Part shown: positions 35,220 through 46,651 of the stretch, in pieces | How positions within the stretch are numbered: position 1 is the first letter of the stretch | How the letters are laid out: every line of letters begins with the position of its first letter | Assembly: GCA_036345935.2 (NCBI GenBank) | Contig: JADWOT020000001.1 | Coordinates: forward strand, 30,509,062 to 30,573,061 | Source: Taenia hydatigena | Lineage: Eukaryota; Platyhelminthes; Cestoda; Cyclophyllidea; Taeniidae | Reading direction: 5' to 3' | DNA: 64,000 nt | Program-made: the position numbers and the translations under genes | The notes under the pieces: model-generated | The model's database searches: none | Told to the model about the DNA's origin: nothing | Seen by the model: the letters and a program-made list of their open reading frames with translations, nothing else

Positions 35220-36100
35220 TCCGACACGCTCCAGTGATTGGATGCTGTTACGCATGCAACTCATTTCCAAATCCTCGTCTTCTCGTCGAAGACAGATAAG
35301 GCGGCTACAGCATCGCAAGATTCATCGTTCGGCAGTTAGGTGATGACGCTGTCAGGGGATGAAGTAGTCTGCGCAGCCTTCTTCTGTACGTACCTAGTCT
35401 TTGCACTGGTGAACTGCTGTCGCAATGCAGTCAATCTGGTGACATGGTGACAGCAGAGGTGCTCCTGTCAATTTGAGTTTTCTCTTTGCAGTTTTTGCTT
35501 CTTGGTTGCTAGTGCTCCTTACTTTCTGTCCTCTTTCACTCTGGCATTGTGGTATGATTCAACTAAAGTTTTGGCCACATCAAGTGCTAGTTTTATTAAC
35601 CATTTGAAGAGAAGTATCAACTAAAAGGGGATGGGATAAGCAATGTTGCGTTGGAGGTGGGTAGATGAGTAGGTGTGAGGGACGCGAAGGTCACCTGTAG
35701 GTAGCGGTCGCGATTAATAGAATGAATAGAAGGAAACAGTAAGTGATGCGCATAATCCACCGGGATTACTAATATGCACAACAGTTTTCTCCTCCAGTTT
35801 ACTTCACTTCTCATTGTTAAACTTTCGTCTTCCTCTCCAACTAGCCAAATGCTCTCGCTTTCGATGACTTTAGACCCTGCATATGACCATAGGAGACACA
35901 TGCATAGCCACTGAGAGGTGATTATTTCAGGTGAAAATTATTTCCCAGCAGTTTCTCAACCCACTCGAAAGAACTCTGCATGATTTTATAGTGTCTGCGC
36001 AAAACTTCTCCAATCGGGTTATTTAAAGCAGTCGACCTCTCAGCATCCCTACTACCTACACTCATTCTAGCTCTAGACTTATCGGATGTTGACAAGGAAG
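35220..36100 (+). repeat. R3 dispersed repeat, partial direct copy inside the palindrome spacer
   Basis: It aligns in the same orientation with about 23620-24540. Landmarks are CTCATTTCCAAATCCTCGTCTTC (35262), GTAGTCTGCGCAGCC (35363) and the GGGGATGGGATAAGCAATG block (35627). It ends near the CAGTCGACCTCTCAGC block (36030). Confidence 0.7.
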
Positions 36101-37789
36101 CCATTGCTGCAACAGCACTCTCTCGCCATCTTCTGTACACCTCAACGGACGGCTACCATCACTGCGCATCGATCTTAGTAGAACAGGGCGATTCTCATCA
36201 GACCGATAAATCTGGATCTCTCGCTGCCAATAACACGATCTTACAGTGATCCAGTAAAGTAATGAACTGCTGCTGAACACTACATAGCAGAGGCGAGCGA
36301 CGAGTTAAATCCAACTCGAAACACTGATGGAAGAATAGCTTCCAGACAAAGCGGTGTGCTCTATCCTGTGCAATTGCCGGATACAATGGCAGAATTATGT
36401 AAACGCGCTCGGAAAGGTGTGCAATGAGTTCAGCGCTTGTCTGCCCCTTCTTGGCTTTTGTCTTCCTTAAGATGAAAAGAAGGAGAACAAGTAGGGGACA
36501 AACTTCGTCGGCGATATGGCAAATAAGGTAAAGAGAGGAGGTTTGAGCTCGTTTGACTGAGAATACTCCTTACTCGAAGGTAAATAATGATAATTGTATA
36601 TGAGAACGTGCATCCACATCTACTTCAGTTGTGCCGATATATCGAAACAAACAGCGACCTATCAACATTAGCAAAAACCGATGTGATGAAAGAAGAATCA
36701 ATGACACTACACTGTCTTTCAGACGACGATATAGAGAGGCATTTGATTTCCTACCGATACTCAACACCAGCATCTGTCTCGTAACCGTGACCGATGCAGC
36801 CAGAGATGCCAAAGACGCCCGATTAAGCCTCTACAACTGTGCTCTCCTCCTCGTCTCTGTGGTCAGTGCTAACCTGATCTAAAGGAAGAGGATTATGTCC
36901 TCATTATGACAGTGCGAACCAGGACCTTAACAACACATGCATTTAGGACTGTTTTAATGCATTGCTCGGGTAAATTGTGGGAATTGCTCTGAACAACACT
37001 TGAGTTACCTACTGGTTAACCCATGGAAACCCTTCAACGTGGCCGAAATGTGATCTCCCTTACTGCCACGTTGCTCGTGACGCCCTCGATAGCATGCAGA
37101 CTATCAGTGCAATTAGTTGATCATGTTCACGCGAAGAAATTGTCTCCTCCCTATTTGAGAGGACAGTCGTATGATTAAGATGAGCTGTCGGAATAATTCC
37201 GCCCACCATCGACATGGTAGGGTCTGGCTCCACAAATTCATAGCAAATTCTTTAACAGCGCATAAAGAGGGCGCCGCCAAAACTGATTTTATACACGTTA
37301 GGCAAAACACATTCAAACCACAATTGACGGAACCGTTTTCGATGTTGACCTGAGTAGGATGCATTGCGTTGAATGTAATACAGACAACAATTTACAATTG
37401 TGAAACCTCCATGCTTCTCTTATTCCTTAGATTAACACCCTTCCCTTCTTTACGGAGGACTCACGCTCAAATGGAACGGCTACACATTGACATAATGGAT
37501 TTGGGGACAGACTAGCATTATGAGGTTGTGAAGTAACCTCCACATGATTGTAATCATTTTGAATGTTCTTGAGGAGGATGAAGGATTGTACGTCAACTAA
37601 GAGTGCGAATGTTGCAGTATTCTTGCCAAAGTGAGGTGGCAGCAGCGTTGCACACAATCCATTGACTAATCAAATGTACAAGAGCAGTTCGTCTAAGCCT
37701 AGCCTCCATGCAGAGGAGATCGTCGCATGTCTACAGTGAGAAGTCGGTTTCAGCATCTATGCAACAACATCCGATCACTTAAGCGTGAC
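36101..37789. other. Palindrome centre; no recognisable gene
   Basis: Unique sequence between the R4 arms. Small open frames (60-83 codons) occur on both strands, without any motif I recognise. Confidence 0.4.
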
Positions 37790-39070
37790 GGACGCGAGTA
37801 GACAGAGCGAAGCTGTTCCCTTGTGTGCTATTACTGGGTGCAATGGCCGCAGTTTACTAACTCATTCGCGAAAGTGTACAATAGATTAAGCGATTGTCGC
37901 CTCCACCTTGGCTTTAGTATTGATGCAATGAAAAGATTAGGCTAAGAAGCCTTATTCACTTATTTTCTGTCCCTTATATCTTCAGTGATTTTAGTCCCTT
38001 CGCCTACTCATTACTACACAGGTGCAGAAGAAGCGGTTGAAGCACAAGATGTAGTAAAATCACTTTTTTTGAATCATGTGATCATACAAAAGGGTAAGGA
38101 GCTGGGGAATAATAAAGAGGGGACAAATGAGGCCACTTGGTCCTCGCTTATCATTGCACCAAAGAAGCTTTAGTGTTGAGTCTGCGACACACTTCAATGG
38201 ATTTGTTATTTTTTGTGATTGCATTCGCGCATCCTCTTGCTCTCACCTTCTGCGTAGGTTTTATTCCCTTAAATAGACTGAAGTGTGAGCAGATAGGGAC
38301 CATTCTGCATCGGTGATATGATGCTAGTTCAGTGAATATTTTACTTTCTTAAAGGAAGATGACGACGATTCGGTAGCCAGAGACGTGTTCGTCGAACGCA
38401 TCTCGTCTAACTCTGAGGACTAATTAGCTAAAGCGTATATAATGCAAACGTGTTGACCTGACGAAGTGGCTACACATCCGTCTTCACCAATGATGCTGCG
38501 GTCAGTCTGGCCGTAGAATTCGGCAGTGTTGCAACAGCGCCAATCGCATTAACAGTGGCGGTGGAGCAACAGCACCGGTTCTGGATGCTGATATCCACCT
38601 GCATTCAATCTACTCGTTTTGAGTGATTGAGGACCAAGTAAGGAAAGACGAACTCCGCACCTTTACACACCCTTGCGAATGCTGCCTCGACAAGTTTTGA
38701 GACTCGATGAACTTTGTCCTCACAAGAATCCAGTGAAGATCACCCAAGCTAGTTTTCGTAGTCTTCGCGGCCTTAGAGATCCACTGGGCACAGAAGAGGC
38801 AAGAGAAAACAAACATAAAAATCTTTCCTGTCTCACTGCTTGTCAGTAAATAGCTCTCGTGGTTTCGTCTGCAAGAATGCCGTGTGATGCCTGTGTTGAC
38901 AACGCTCCAAGCGGCATCAATCACATCACTTGAAAGCGAATTCTCGAAGTAACAAAATGAAAGTGTTGCTTAAAGAGCTGATCGCAATGCTTGCAAAATG
39001 GGAGGACTTCGTCTCTCCTTCTTGATCTTTACCCTCTTGGAACATGCAGAGTGTGAGCGGTTGGTACACA
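37790..39070 (-). repeat. R4, inner right arm of palindrome
   Basis: Reverse complement of 33880-35200. The minus-strand frame at 38924-38610 (104 codons, starting MIDAAWSVVNTGITRHSCRR) is the least damaged version of the R4 reading frame. Where the left arm has a TGA at 34168, this arm has a TGG Trp codon. Confidence 0.88.
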
Positions 39071-40730
39071 AAGCCTCATAGAATCCAATTGCTTGAGTCT
39101 GGCGCGCTCGGGTTATTGAGAGCTGCTGCGCACGCAGTTCATTTTAAAATCCTAGTCTTCTTGCCGACGACAAACATGGCAGTCACATCGCCGCAATATT
39201 TATGCCTCGGTGACTTTGCGAAGCTGCTATGAAAGGCTGAAATAGTCTGCGTAGCCTTTTTCTGCACACGCCGAAGCTGCGCATTGGTGAACTGCTGCTA
39301 CCCTGCAACATAATGATGTTAGAGTTGTTGCTGTCAATTTAAATTAAATTTGATACTGGTTTTCTTTCCTTATTTTGGTGTCTGGATGCTCGTGCTTCTT
39401 ACCTTTTATCTGCTTAAATTTGGCATAGTGGTGTGATTCAAATCAAGTTTTGCCCAATTCAAGTGCTAATTTTCATTACTTAATTTGGAAAGCATCGGTT
39501 AAAGGGGAATGGGATAAGCAATGGTGCTTTGGGGCGGGTAGGTGAGTATGTGTGAGGGACGCCATCTTGACCTGTAGGAGGTGGTGAGGAAAAGGAAGCA
39601 GTAATTGATGCGGATGATTCACTAGAACCACCAATATGCACAACAGCTGTCTCCTCCCAATTTCACTTCACCCATTAGCATCGAACCGTCGTCTATCTCT
39701 CCCACTACTTCAATGCCCTCGCACTCGATGACATCAGACCTCGCATAGAGTCGTCAAAATGAATTCTGTGACAAACCAGACAAAGGTGTTTGCCCAGATT
39801 GAATGAATTCTCCAGCGGCTTCGTAATCCATTTCAACAAATTCTGAAGGATTTAACTCCTGCATTTTAGTAGTTGATGAGGCAGTGCCTGGTCGTAGTAT
39901 TTGCAGCAGACAGCCTCTCTGCGGTTCGGCTACCCGCAGTCAATTCAGCACCAAACTCTCGGGTGTTGACAAGGTGAATGACATTTTATATCACTGGGAG
40001 CTGGTCAGAAAATGCAACACTGATAAATCTACTTTAAAAGCATTTAGGTTGTACTGGGGATGACTTGCCTAACAGAGGGATCAAGTGATCAGGACGGACG
40101 CCTCAAGACGAGAAGAGTGGACAATGGCTTACACTGGGTTCGCCCCTATGCCAAGCCATTCCATAAGCTACATTGAGCCACAGTTGCATTGGAAGTATAG
40201 GCAGAAATGAGGGAACTCATAATATGCAACTTCATCACCATTGGGTGGTAAGGTAAACAAACCTCATGTTCTCTAAATTTCACTGATGGTATCGACGCAC
40301 TGCAGAGAACATTGACAAAGCAACACAATCGCTAGCTGTCGATCAGGCGGATTTTCGGTTGGTTTGCTGCTGTGGCCAGTCACGCACACACCAAATTGAG
40401 CGACAGAATGTCAGGCTGTATAAAAACCCAACGAACTCTGGTAGAGAGCATTGTCCATCTAAGGTGTCAATCGCTATTTAATCATTATAATCATCAACTG
40501 ATGTCAAGGGATAAGTGCCTTTGGGACTGTTCGTCAGTTGGAGTTGGACTAGTCGGTCAGTCAGTCAACAATTTGTGAAGTAGCTAATTTAAAAATTTGA
40601 TTCCTTTCTCACTTGGTTGCCAGCATGGCTAGCTGGTTGGGTGGACGCTTGTTATGAGCATGGCAAGTTGGCTGAATAGGCAAAAGAGGCTAGTGGTGAG
40701 CCGTCAGTGAATCAAGGCGCTGTGTATACG
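39060..40730 (+). repeat. R3 dispersed repeat, long direct copy (outer right arm)
   Basis: Same orientation as 23590-25620 and inverse to 32050-33900. It ends near the GTGAGCCGTCAGTGAATCAAGG block (40696), shared with 25286. Confidence 0.8.
40273..40458 (-). pseudogene. Conserved 61-codon frame of R3, copy iv (internal stop)
   Basis: Minus-strand version, reading MDNALYQSSLGFYTA, a TGA, then HSVAQFGVCVTGHSSKPTEN, and ending in SEI-stop. Start, stop and spacing are the same as in the other three copies. Confidence 0.35.
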
Positions 40731-41714
40731 ATTACAGCTGTGTGTGAAGTTTTCAATTTTGGTGGCATTATCCCTGTTGGTAGCAGGGTTGCTGGCATTC
40801 ACCGTGGGAGGGATAATGCACTGCGTTGAGTAGTTAGATCAGCTACAGGCACAGTCTCATGACCAACGAACTGGACTGCTGATCTGCAAGTCAACAGAGG
40901 AGGTGGCAATATCCTTACGCCATAGTCGACAACATTGACAACGTAAAGGCTGCAGGTATGGGTGACTAGGTGATGCTCCAACTAATGACGCTGCCTTTCG
41001 TGCGGATTTGAGTGACACTACGCACTCAGTGATACAGCTGACTGGCCGACTGGCTGGCCAATCTGCAATCTCGGTCGGCCAGCCACACAAAATCGTGTTT
41101 CAGAGAAGGAACCCGCAAATAACTGCTGGTCTACCTTTGTTAACCACCTAGCTTGTCAGTTAAAAATAGCTTGCAACCCAGCCAACTTAAATATTATTTG
41201 ATTTTTAGCAGAAGCCAATCAGAGAGGCTAGTAAACCCTGTGTGGAGTAGTCTCTTCAATTTGTTGTTCAAAGCAAACCATTTAAGACCTACGGGTGGCG
41301 TCAGTCGAGGCATTCACCAAATGGGACATTTTCATTAAGATGATTGTAAAGCCGGTGGTCAGAGGAGATTCTTGGGCGACGTCACCATCACTACAGAGTT
41401 GCTATGTATGTAAGCTTGACTAAGTAGTCCTCAATGCTAGATGAGAGGCGTCTGACGAACATGCTTCTGGCTACGGAACAGTCGAAATCATCTTTCGTTG
41501 AGGGAGCAAAGCACTCTCTGAACCAGCATAACCATCATCACACTCACTCCCTCATTACATTACTGATGGGGAGTGCTCCGCACCTGTTTACCTCACACTT
41601 GGGAAAACGATAAAAGTCAAAGAGAAGAAAATTAGCGAGGAATCTGTGACACATTGCAGTGGATTGGTTGGAGAAGTGGCTTGAATGAAGGACCACGATC
41701 TAACTGCTCAAGCA
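40731..41714. other. No recognisable gene
   Basis: Gene-free. A small GC-rich hairpin (GGCTGGCC near 41052 pairing with GGCCAGCC near 41077) lies in it. Around 41400-41540 there is another degraded R3/R4 block (ACGAACATGCTTCTGGCTACGG). Confidence 0.4.
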
Positions 41715-42510
41715 AGCACATTCGCCTGATAAGCTGATTGGATGACTAGCAGGCACAGAAAGACGCCATGCAGATGAATTCGCTGTTCAACATTCACATT
41801 AGGTCACCGCAACGTCAAGAATGCCATGTGGTTGACTCATCGACTGTTGCAGCGAAGACATGCCAACATAGCAGAGAAAGTACCAATGTCTGACAACCCT
41901 AGTAAACCTACTGAGAGGTAATATCCACCTATGCTAAATTCAAGCATCACTTCGTTGAGTAATGCATCACATCTTTCTGCAAGATGAACTACAAAGCCAA
42001 ACATTTGCTCTGCTTCGCGCCTGCCCTGAGACGCATGTCTGGGTGACAATAGGAGATTGTCAGCGCCTGCAATACTAAAGCAAGTACAGTCGACTTGTAC
42101 AGGAGGGTAGAGAGGATTCGCTAACCACACCTCGTGGCGATGAAATGACAATTCACTTCCTCTTCTTTTAGGCTTCGGCATTCACGCTGTCTAAACGACA
42201 TTGTGCAATAGTCAAGACACTGGTTGGTGCTAATGGCGTTCTGCCTGAGGGAAATCTGAATATTCCCTGCCAATGAGTCCATCCTGCCACTAGCACTAGA
42301 ATCGCATGCATTAGCTGTGGAACAGGAAAACACGTAACTTAATAATACGGTTTCGCATTTTATGTATATTGCTAGCGCCTTGCCATGTTGCAGTATTTGT
42401 GCTGATGCTGCTTAAGAGTTCTGTTGAAAGGTCTTCCATCTGGTGCAGAGCAGCCTAGAAGCTAAGTTGACATCGGTCGGTAGAGAAGACAGGGAATAGT
42501 GAATAACAAG
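41715..42510 (+). repeat. R1 family, old diverged copy
   Basis: It follows R1 over several hundred bases, from the GACTAGCAGGCACAGAAAGACG block through the remnant frame (41930-42060). It also covers the region whose minus strand reads SFRQRECRSLKEEEVNCHF, compared with SFRQRDCHSLEESELNVRF in R1 copy 2. Many indels are present, so it is old. Confidence 0.7.
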
Positions 42511-44699
42511 TCCAGTTAATTAAGTGTTGCACCTACTCAAGACTGTTTTTACATTAGGGGGAGAATTAGAGGAGTAACATGGATCACCTCTATTTCAGCC
42601 ATCTCGAATCAGACGCAAAAATGCACTTTCTGTCAACCAAATGTGTTCCAGTGACAGTGAACAAAAAAGAAGGTTAAACCAATCCTTAAAATGTGTGGAA
42701 GATGGTGGAACTTAATTGAATAAGCACAAAAAGGAGGCAGTAAGTGTTTCAGAGCCAGTCCCATCGACTGCTTCTTTTCTCCTCATTCCCCTACTTCTTA
42801 CCTCACAGCATGTTGCTCATTCATATAGAGCCCGATGAAGCACCAAACATCTCTATTCAGCCTTCATTTGAACAAAATTAGGCAGAAAGTAATGCGAAAT
42901 CGCCAGCGAGTAAGGAGGGAAGTGTGTTGGCACTACCTGGTCAACATGTAGCCACAGTCACATCCAATATAATTTCGTCGGAGCCATGATCATCTTATCG
43001 AGTGGCTGGTATGCCTGTCGTCAAGAGACATGTTATCACCTGCATAGAAGTACAACTGACTAATCTTGATGTCCTCACATCTAGATTGGCGAAACTGACC
43101 ACCTTGAGACCACATTTTACCCACATAACAAGGTGACAAGAAAGTAGCCAGACCGCGAATGACGGATGGGGTTTCAGTGTTGTTATCAGGAGGAATTCAT
43201 ACCCGCAGGCAAGTTGCAGATGCTTCTTAAAGACCAAGCGTGACTGTTGCAATTCCTTCCACTGCAATGTCACTTTTGACCATTGCAGATGCCAGACCTC
43301 CGGGGATGGAGGAATGAGTCTTTGTCGCGCTGTAGCAATGTGGGGCTGACAGTCTCTTCGGTGACCATTCACAAACTTGCCAACGTCGAACGTTACAAAA
43401 GTTATTTTGCTAAGGAGAACTAAGATTGCAATAGTGGCAAGGCCCTTACGCTTACGAATCTGATGAGTCAAATCAGGTCCATTCTAATATGCGGAAACTT
43501 GGAATTTTCAACAACTCCTTTACATTTGTCGTTATCTTAGGCAGGTAGGGTCAAACAGCTTGAGAAGTTGCCATCACAGCCAAGCCTGTCGCACACTTCC
43601 ATGGTGGTCCTCTTAAGCCAAATTTATTAACAATAGAAACTAAATTGCCTAAACGGTAACGCCCATTAACTCAAAGTGCATGACGAAGTCATGGAAAAAG
43701 GTGAGCCATAAAATAACATATGCTAATAATAGTGCTCCCCTTTCAAATCGACTGCCTCTCACACGACAAGCTATGTAGTCAACAAATAGAATGACAACAA
43801 CAGCGCATAAAATTTAATCATGCATTTGTATAAAGGAGACAGCTAATGAGCAAACAGGAGCCTTGTTAAACTCATAGTACATGCCTTAATTAGTTGTATG
43901 CTGTATGATCTAAGGCTTAACCTATGCATTATGATTATCATTTTTGTTGAGCTGCTCTTGGTGAAACCAAAATGCGCAGAATGCGTTGTGAATGCAAATG
44001 TATTGCGCTCAGTAATGCTACTGGAAGTGGTGGTGGCGTTGGCAAGCGTATGGACAGCTGCATTTAGCATTGTGTTTTGGGCACCGAAACTAGCCTATGA
44101 ACTGCTTTATAGTGCAATCTCACATTCACTGGAAAAATAATTTAAAGCCGTGTCTTAATATTCATTAAATTTCACTGCAATCGCCACAACCAGTGACATG
44201 GAATTCAGATGCGGTTAACAGTACCTCACTTCCTGTTTGCGAAAAATAGCAACGACGACCGAGGAAAACATGTTATTGGACTGCGTCACTCATCGCCAAT
44301 AATGGTGCCAGCCTAAATGGCGTTCGTACTTGCCAATACAGAGTTCACTATATTGCTACTACCTCCAACATTATTAGCCAGACCCAATGTGTTCTTTTGG
44401 CCTTCGGAAAAAATTGAAACTGTTCGCTCCGGAATCACAAACTTATTACTCATTCCAGAGAATAGGCGCTTTCGACCAAGGCATAATGCATTAGCCTCCG
44501 CTCTGCCAGCCCTAGGTGCTATAGCTGTAGCATGGAAGTCTTCCTATTTCCCAAAAGTTGCGCAAAAGCGTAGCAACTTTAAAATACCATGCTAGCTTAG
44601 TCTAATAACTCAGTTAATTCACTTCTATCATGTGTGTGGTCCAAGTAATCTCATCACCTGTCTTTCACCCGCTTTCCAATTTTCTTAGCACATTTGTTC

Positions 44700-46651
44700 A
44701 CCGCAGCGCTTTCTATCCACATTTAATCGCAACCAGCTTCACAAAATTAAATATGCTCGTCTAATCATAGGCTTTACCACTCTGCGATCTCGCATTAGGA
44801 ACGCATTGAGTTTTGGTTTAGTCCCTCTGTCTCAAATTCGCTGCGCAATATAGCGTCAGCGCGACTCCCACAAATCCGATCGCGCCACTCCTCCACATCT
44901 CCACTCGGTCTTTCCAACCAACTTATACATCACTCCCACCGTAAATTCTATCGTCTGACAAAAGCAACTTAACCAATTCTAACTCATATTCCGTACAACC
45001 AATCCCTTCACATTCATAATTTAATTATTTGTTTTATTCCTTTTGTTGATTTTTCCAACATTTTTGGCAGTTCCATAAGTAAACACGACTGAAGGAATGC
45101 AGCGCTTTGAAGCAAAGTTTGCTCCAAAGTTCCGCATTTGTGAACCGAATTCTCTCAAAAAAACTACCTTCGATAGATTTGCCACCGGTCCTTGCCTCCA
45201 TAGCTTACTTTGTGCTGGCACTGGTGGCTTTTGTCCCTTCGAGGGATGGCTGTGTTTAAGTGCCACTGCTACCAAAATATCCCGTGCTTTGGACGGTTAT
45301 GCACTGTATTCGGATCCACTGCCATGGCATTTTTGATCTTATCAAGGCCGCATTGACATCAAGACCGCACCTTCCTGTTTTGCTAGCGCAAATGATCGAT
45401 CCCAAAGACATCGCTCTATTTCACAAAACCTTCTAAAGGGCGTGCATTGTGGCCTGCTAGGAGTATGCGAACAAGTGGATGTGATAAAAAAGTTTAGGCA
45501 ATAGGAAGGATTTGAGTAAAGCAAACCCCCTCTCTGGAAAGTCTGCACCTAGGACTTGCAGCTCTATATGAAGCATTACTTTTATTTACCACCTTCCGAT
45601 GCACATTTGTCATCCCCATTGTTTATTATCAGTTTCATCAGTCGACATGGTAAAAGACATGGACGCAAATTTACGGAGATGCATTAAAACATTCACCCTA
45701 CGACCCGACGCACAGCATGACACTTTCTTGTATATGATAGATGAATCGTAGTTGACAGTGATCGCGATTACACACAGAGTAGAGCATCACCTGAAGTGGC
45801 AAAATGCAATAGCAAGCTTTGCATCGAATGCAACTTCTCTCAGGCGATCCCCTTGTCAATGAGCTAATACACCTGAATTTACTGCAATTAATGCTGTCAG
45901 TGATTGTCCATAGGCTTTTTCAACTGCTTGCTTAACGACCTAGTGTTGCGTTCTGTCCTTCAGAGTATGGCGAAGCAATAAGCAAGTCCGTTTGTCAATA
46001 AATATAACATGCAAAGAATTCAGGATGAAGTAAGTAGAGGCTTCCTTAATGCCACATAATTATATCAGTTTACTCTAACTCGGATTAGTACAAAAGCATC
46101 TTCTTGGTGACCCCATTTGGACTGCCTAGATTGATATCATTTGTAAAATACATCACTAAGGACAATGCTTTGTAAACTTTTGACAATCCACCACAAGTAT
46201 GTCTCTGAACCGGTAACCTAAGTAATCTTGTGGCAACCTCACAATTTTGCTTGTTCAATCCTAATGTTCTTGAATGCAATTCATCCAATATATGGGAGAG
46301 ACAATTGCGGCAGCTCCCACGCAACCACTACTAACGCTTATTTCGTTGAAGTCATTAATGTCACTTGTATTCTCGCGCATTTCTAACTAAGTAAGCCAAT
46401 ATGGCGATGCTATAATGCTTTTGTGTTAGTTCATGGTAAAAAAAGCAGGCGAATCCCATTTCTTTGAGCTAGTCTAATTGCCAAAACCCTATCTGATGCC
46501 GAACTAGGAGACAAATGCCTGCATTACGGCATAAAGGCGCTAAGCACCTAGTGTCATTTTAGAGGACTGCACTTAATTGTATACCTTACTGATGCTTCGC
46601 TAATTTTTACTTCAAATGCGTAGTATCTAAGCATTTCGGCTTTCTTAAATC
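44700..46651. other. Arm-specific block, left (1952 bp)
   Basis: Homology to the right arm ends after CTTAGCACATTTGTTC and resumes at CGCTGTCATATTACTTC. The block differs completely from the 1285 bp at the equivalent place on the right. It holds a 79-codon + frame (45097-45336) and a 79-codon minus frame (46085-46324), with no motif recognised. It is not a simple insertion, because the other arm is also occupied. Confidence 0.85.

Noticed and set aside
41041..41084. Short GC-rich hairpin that might be a terminator or structured RNA.
   Set aside because: An 8-bp stem is expected by chance at this scale in a eukaryotic intergenic region, and nothing adjacent needs it.
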